This document shows positions 60,201 through 64,000 of a stretch of 64,000 bases of DNA, in pieces. The position numbers were made by a program, and so were the translations under genes. Position 1 is the first letter of the stretch. Each line of letters begins with the position of its first letter. Source of the stretch: Apostichopus japonicus (lineage: Eukaryota; Echinodermata; Holothuroidea; Aspidochirotida; Stichopodidae); assembly GCF_037975245.1 (NCBI RefSeq), contig NC_092567.1, positions 23,025,376 through 23,089,375 on the forward strand, written 5' to 3'. The notes beneath the pieces are model-generated. The model ran no database searches, was not told the DNA's origin, and worked only from the letters and a program-made list of their open reading frames with translations.

Positions 60201-61331
60201 CACTACAAAATACCCTCCCCCCTACCCACCTCCCCCAAAGTCCTTGATAGAAATTGAAAGGGGAAGGAAATGTACACAGTTCCATTGGAGAATGCAAGGT
60301 CTAATATATATGTTAGGGTACTGGCAGTTTTTTCAGTGACATCTTTCCGTTTCATTTCGTTCTCCTGTCCATATTTGAAGGTATTCAGCATTGTTATTGT
60401 TATTGAAACTATGCCAGAAGTATTAACATTAGTTTGCACTGACAGAAAAAATACCAGTGGAATTTAAAGAAATATATACTGGCAAACAACAAACATCTGA
60501 ATTTCGAGGCCTGTAGTGTTTTTGTGTAACTGGCAGTCATGAAAACGCTTGTATGGTATTCCTTCAAATGACTGTATGTGGTTGATAAATTACTTGCAGT
60601 AGTAACGATTTAAAGCAGCATTTTGCGTTGGGTCGCTTTTTTCCACTTTTTTAACATGTGCATCGATTTTTTTACATGTATCAATCATAAAACAGCAATG
60701 TAAGATACCATCCAAGTTTCACCCTGCCAAGAGCTTTAATTAGCGAGTAATTAACGATTTATGTCGATAAATGAGAAGAGTGTCCTCGACAAATTTCACA
60801 GTTAAAATTAATCGCATACAATTCCGCCAAACCCACTAGTTTGAATTCAACCAATCAGAGATGCAGGTTTAGTTATGAGCCGTTGCTAAAAATAGATTCA
60901 AGACTTCGCGTTGGTTGTACCAGGGAGTTGTTATGCAACTCCCTGGTACAACTGCCATTTAGACTGTACACAAATCAAGCGTGGTGTTATATTACGTATC
61001 TGTCAATGACGTTCGTAGTGTTTAAATATTCATATTATGGGCGAGGTTTATTGGGTTCCCAACGGAAAATATCTTGGAGAACAACAAAGTTGAAAGTTGC
61101 AAATTTTTCGACTTTTATGCCACCATTTGAAGTAAAATATAAATAGATTAGCTAGTTATGTATGTCGTTATGGCAAAGTGGAATCAGTGAGGTTGAGAAA
61201 AATCGTAGAAAAGGACGCAAAATGCTGCTTTAATAATAACATTTGTCACCTGACATTTTGCTTGTTTCTCTTTCAATTTCAGGTACAATGCCAAGAGACG
61301 GCACTGGAAGAGAACAAAGCTTCACTTCTAG
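57202..61331 (+). CDS. RPL39: 60S ribosomal protein L39 (eL39)
   Basis: Exons: 57202-57204 (ATG), 58474-58577 and 61283-61331. Exon 2 follows CTCTTTCCAG and encodes [18 protein letters not shown], then [16 protein letters not shown], ending ATCAG|GTAATA. Exon 3 follows TTTCAATTTCAG and completes the split Arg codon, then reads [15 protein letters not shown] and TAG. The total is 51 residues, the usual eL39 length, with the conserved NRPIPQW and [14 protein letters not shown] signatures. eL39 is a small basic protein lining the exit tunnel of the large ribosomal subunit. Introns are 1269 bp and 2705 bp. The second is mostly transposon-derived. Exons 2 and 3 are certain; exon 1 is well supported by phase, TOP tract and spacing. 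Confidence 0.95.
57946..58106 (-). CDS. Antisense exon candidate inside RPL39 intron 1
   Basis: On the minus strand ATGTTTGCAG precedes an open 161-nt block reading [20 protein letters not shown] and then [20 protein letters not shown], up to CTCCTG|GTAAAT. Both splice signals and the composition (Trp, Tyr, Cys, alternating charge) look real. The frame also stays open on both sides (57904-58131). No partner exons or family recognised. It could be an exon of a gene nested on the opposite strand or a retained transposon fragment. Confidence 0.35.
58987..60213. mobile_element. Non-autonomous hAT-like element in RPL39 intron 2
   Basis: The element is 58995-60205 (1211 bp) with a perfect 8-bp target duplication CAAAATAC at 58987-58994 and 60206-60213. 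Ends are inverted repeats: TAGTGTTTACACGGGT on the left, and the reverse complement of the right end reads TAGTGTTTGCACGGGT. Subterminal GGGTACCCG-type palindromes lie at both ends. An 8-bp duplication with a TAGTG-type end fits the hAT superfamily. No transposase ORF. The interior holds tandem repeats. Confidence 0.85.
59585..60110. repeat. Tandem repeats inside the hAT-like element
   Basis: The block containing CCTAACACCACACTAAGTCA recurs about four times (near 59607, 59740, 59868 and 60032). It is accompanied by repeated TTTCGTTATTGCTGTTA stretches. The terminal GATTCGGGTAATAAATTAG sequence also occurs twice (near 59950 and 60126), so the right end has been duplicated internally. Confidence 0.7.
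60610..61233. mobile_element. TTAA-flanked MITE in RPL39 intron 2
   Basis: Element 60614-61229 (616 bp). TTAA sits at 60610-60613 and 61230-61233, with inverted ends AGCAGCATTTTGCGT and ACGCAAAATGCTGCT (15 bp perfect). It is piggyBac-like by target site and a different family from the two MITEs upstream of the gene. It ends 49 bp before exon 3. An inner 17-bp hairpin is listed separately. Confidence 0.75.
60914..60952. repeat. Perfect 17-bp hairpin inside the MITE
   Basis: Arms GTTGTACCAGGGAGTTG and CAACTCCCTGGTACAAC are separated by the 5-nt loop TTATG. It could fold in RNA as well as in single-stranded DNA. Confidence 0.9.
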
Positions 61332-61427
61332 AAGATGACTGGTCAACTTCCAAAGCGTATTAATCTGGTGAATTACCATGACAACCAAGGGCTACTGTGA
61401 GATGAAGATCATCCAGAGAGAAATATC

Positions 61428-61433
61428 ATTAAA
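61428..61433 (+). terminator. RPL39: RPL39 poly(A) signal
   Basis: ATTAAA, the common variant of AATAAA, lies about 97 nt after the RPL39 stop codon and is followed by an A/T-rich stretch. Confidence 0.6.
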
Positions 61434-61449
61434 ACCCTTGAAAAAAATT

Positions 61450-62090
61450 TATCATAAAATGGGTTAGCTTTGGCAAGAATTTGCTTGATTCAAGGAGAAG
61501 AAATGAAAAAGAAAAGAGGGGTGGGGTATGAATATATACATATTGGAATACCTCCTGTTCTTGCTTTGTATTAACAAGATCAATACACTTTGGAATATGT
61601 AAAATTATATTAATAGTTTATCTTTGAACATATTTATTGTCTCTCTCTCTCTCTCTCTATAGCTAATGCTATCCTTGAAAATGTCAGTTGATAGGAAATG
61701 TTGCCTGGGTACCTTCACATATACTTTATGACACGTCTATGAGTGCCATGCAAATACAAATTGTTTATTTGCTACAAGAAATTATTGATTTGAGAAAGTA
61801 AGGTTGATTAGTTTAATGCAAATTTGACCATTAAATGCTCTGGTCACCAACAAATACCGACAATGATGATTTAAAGATTTTCATACTACTGGCAACTGCT
61901 TCCATGTGCAAATTTCTATGTGCAAAGTCATATAAACAACTGTGCAAACTCATTTGTAATAGCAAATTTGTAAATTATAATAAAAAATTAAATTTGTTAT
62001 AACAAGTTAATAATATTTCCTTGCACGGCACTAATGGGCTGTTGAAATGTTGTGAGGTAACTGCATACGAATAATCATCCTCTAGTGCAA
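61450..62090. other. RPL39 3' flank, nothing recognised
   Basis: AT-rich sequence with no supported ORF on either strand apart from the CT microsatellite. Confidence 0.5.
61639..61661. repeat. (CT)n microsatellite
   Basis: Simple CT dinucleotide run downstream of RPL39. Confidence 0.9.
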
Positions 62091-62520
62091 GGTTTCCCTA
62101 ACTTTATCCCCCCCCCCCACGAACCCCCTGTGGATGTCAGAGTTGTCCACGAACCCCCAAGTTTTTGGTACACGATCGGAGTCATTATCATACTATAGTA
62201 CGCATAACAATGCTTCATAAAAGATCAAGTTCATAGTGTAATATTGTACTGTCATGCGTACACCAACTTCACCAAAGTCATGCGGCTTGTGTCTGTTTCA
62301 TAATTCAGTTATTTATCACATGCACAGTAAGGTACTAGTATGGCAACCTATGCGTATGAAACGCGAAAAGAGTTTGTCGATAGGTACGACTTTCGTACAT
62401 TACTAAATTATATGATATATCCGATTTTAGTTCAACAAAAAGTACTGTAGTTTTGACTTTCAGAAACGTCTCACGAACCCCCTGGGATGGACTCACGCAC
62501 CCCCTAGTGTGTCCCATAAA
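62085..62520. mobile_element. Possible hAT-type repeat remnant
   Basis: AAGGTTTCCCTAACTTTATC followed by a C-run and CACGAACCCCC resembles the ends of many animal hAT elements (a ...GGTTCCCAAACTTT... followed by ACGAACCCC pattern, from general knowledge). Related CACGAACCCCCTG stretches recur near 62472 in the same orientation, so boundaries are not clear and no target duplication was found. Confidence 0.3.
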
Positions 62521-62783
62521 GACATGGTTTAAAGTGCTTGTTTAGCATAAGTGTAACAATTCACTAGCTCCTCCAAAATACTGGAGGAAGAATTGCCAGC
62601 AACAAGTCATGGAAAAATAATGGCAGTTAAATCTGATGCCTCTGTGGATTTGTTTGATACATTAAATTTTAATGAAGGTAACTTTTACATTTAAATCTAA
62701 CACCCCCCCCCCCTCAATTCTTTCCAGTGTGAGAATTGTGCCAGTACCTCACCGACTAATACAGCATTTGTGACATAACTTAC

Positions 62784-62831
62784 CCAGTCTTCCAGTTGGG
62801 GCGGGTTCTCATCAGATAGAGGGGGTCTTGC
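62784..62831 (-). CDS. 48-nt exon candidate
   Basis: The minus strand has TATCACTCTGCAG as acceptor and GACTGG|GTAAGT as a near-ideal donor. Two phases are open, one reading ARPPLSDENPPQLEDW and one QDPLYLMRTRPNWKTG. The phase-1 frame, which the signal-peptide exon upstream would need, hits a stop, so the two do not join directly. Confidence 0.4.
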
Positions 62832-63399
62832 CTGCAGAGTGATAAAACACTTGAATTTTCCAAAAGCACTTGGTACTGACACTCCTATGTATTCACACTG
62901 TCAATTAGTGTCAAAATAGGAATATTTGAAGATGGAATATGAGTGTCCTTCATTTGACTGTTTAGTCTCAATATGGACAATAATGATGACCTATGGTTGT
63001 TGCGGTATCCATACAAATATTTCAATATCGACAGCTTGTTAAAAAGAGAGTAATAAGTTTCACAAAGGAGGGTATTACATTTCGATGGTTCAGAGAGGTT
63101 CGATTCATGGTCTAAAAACAAAACGATCCTTAACTTCTGAGTATTGCCAATAAATTTAGTTGTAATATTAACAGGACAGTAACTAGACCATCCCATCTCC
63201 ATGACCTCCCACACCCCCATGGAGAGGCCATCTCCATGACCTCCCAAGACGCCAATCATCTCAAGGGTTCCTATTTTCGATCTACTGCCTTGATGTTGTT
63301 TCTTGATTGCGATCTCGGTTAAAAAAAAATTAGCTCGCTGACGTCGTAATATTAATGAAAGTGCGCCACCCTTTCGACTTTGTACGCAGGCGTTCTCAC

Positions 63400-63457
63400 C
63401 TGCTTGAAGGTAGCAGACATTAGAGCAGATAATAAGGAGAAAAGCGGAGAGCGCCAT
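63400..63457 (-). CDS. Signal-peptide first-exon candidate
   Basis: The minus-strand ATG at 63457 opens MALSAFLLIICSNVCYLQA, with a hydrophobic core and small residues before the end as in secretory signal peptides. It ends at CAAGCAG|GTGAGA, a strong phase-1 donor. A 190-codon frame reads on through the donor to 62885, but that part has poor coding character and is probably intron. The gene would run leftwards, convergent with RPL39. Confidence 0.35.
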
Positions 63458-63780
63458 CTATTTTCTAGCGGACAATAAGCAACGGTGAAGGTGCAGTGAT
63501 ACTCAATAATTGTTTGTAAATCAAATTTAAGACAATTCATCCCACTAATGACATGTTTAAAATTAATTATCTTTCTTATAGGAATAGATAAGAATTGTAA
63601 TATGCAATAACGAGACAGAGAAGACTCCCTTCTATCACTCTATTAATGTTTGATATCAGTGACATAAAATCTTTGGCTATTCTTACAACTAGTTGTAACA
63701 ATTATTTATAAACTATTCTTACGACATCGGCGAATTCAAGCGCAGTAAAGAAAATAAAGCAACTTCGCATGTAGTAGGGA

Positions 63781-64000
63781 TAACCCTAACCCTAACCCCC
63801 AACCCTAACCCTAACCCCTAACCCCAAATCCTAACCCCTAACCCCTAACCCTAAACTAACCCTAACCCTAACCCTAACCCAAAGCTAACCCTAACCCTAG
63901 GCTAACCCTAACCCTTACCCTAAACCCTAACCCTAGACTAACCCTAACCCTAGGCTAACCCTAACCCTAGGCTAACCCTAACCCTAGGCTAACCCTAACC
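63781..64000 (+). repeat. Degenerate CCCTAA telomere-type repeat
   Basis: CCCTAA units with variants (CCCCTAA, CCTTACC, AAAGCTAACC). From 63938 on they settle into a 17-bp period, CTAACCCTAACCCTAGG, repeated three times plus a partial unit. The C-rich strand reads toward the right edge of the window. A true right-hand chromosome end would show TTAGGG on this strand. Confidence 0.9.

Noticed and set aside
63095-63115. tRNA B-box-like GGTTCGATTCATGG
   Set aside because: No matching A box or cloverleaf stems around it.
62885-63457. 190-codon minus-strand ORF as a complete protein
   Set aside because: After 19 signal-peptide-like codons it crosses a strong GTGAGA donor. The rest contains a short DNA duplication (CATCTCCATGACCTCCCA) and has poor coding character.
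63781-64000. True chromosome terminus at the right edge
   Set aside because: The strand orientation is wrong for a right-hand end and the repeats are degenerate with a 17-bp higher-order period.

Overview
The window is eukaryotic (metazoan) DNA: AT-rich, with GT-AG introns, a C2H2 zinc-finger gene, a three-exon ribosomal protein L39 gene, DNA transposons with clear target-site duplications, and a TTAGGG-type repeat at the right edge. General sequence texture suggests a marine invertebrate deuterostome such as an echinoderm. That is an impression, not a proof.

Region 1, 1-45790, is a head-to-tail array of long units (U0 partial, U1-U10, U11 truncated). Promoter-like modules recur 11 times, at spacings of about 3.4, 3.7, 3.8, 4.1 and 6.3 kb. 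Each unit opens with an E-box palindrome, a TATA box, a short ORF, and an E2F palindrome followed by YY1-like and ETS-like sites. A strong-Kozak exon for a Lys/Arg-rich peptide comes next and ends on a GTGAGT donor. The 2-3 kb body behind it holds small exon-like blocks with good acceptors. One of them (116 nt) has the same length and frame in seven of ten copies. Each ordinary body also holds a C-run and a G-run. Three units carry an extra segment L of up to 2.6 kb, and a fourth, remnant copy closes the array. No long ORF and no known family was recognised. The array could be a decaying or living tandem gene family, or a complex satellite that captured gene pieces. It is the best candidate here for something undescribed.

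Region 2, 45791-51500, is mostly unassigned single-copy DNA with three orphan exon-like stretches. Region 3, 51683-55554 (minus), is a C2H2 protein with 13 intact fingers and one decayed finger, probably with two small upstream exons. Region 4, 54395-57056, holds two copies of a piggyBac-like MITE, one of them about 105 bp upstream of the L39 start. Region 5, 57158-61450, is RPL39 (51 codons over three exons). Its second intron is largely a hAT-like element with a perfect 8-bp target duplication plus a second TTAA-flanked MITE. An exon-like block lies antisense in intron 1. Region 6, 61450-63780, holds hAT-like remnants and two minus-strand exon candidates, one encoding a signal peptide. Region 7, 63781-64000, is degenerate CCCTAA repeat in the orientation opposite to a right-hand chromosome end.
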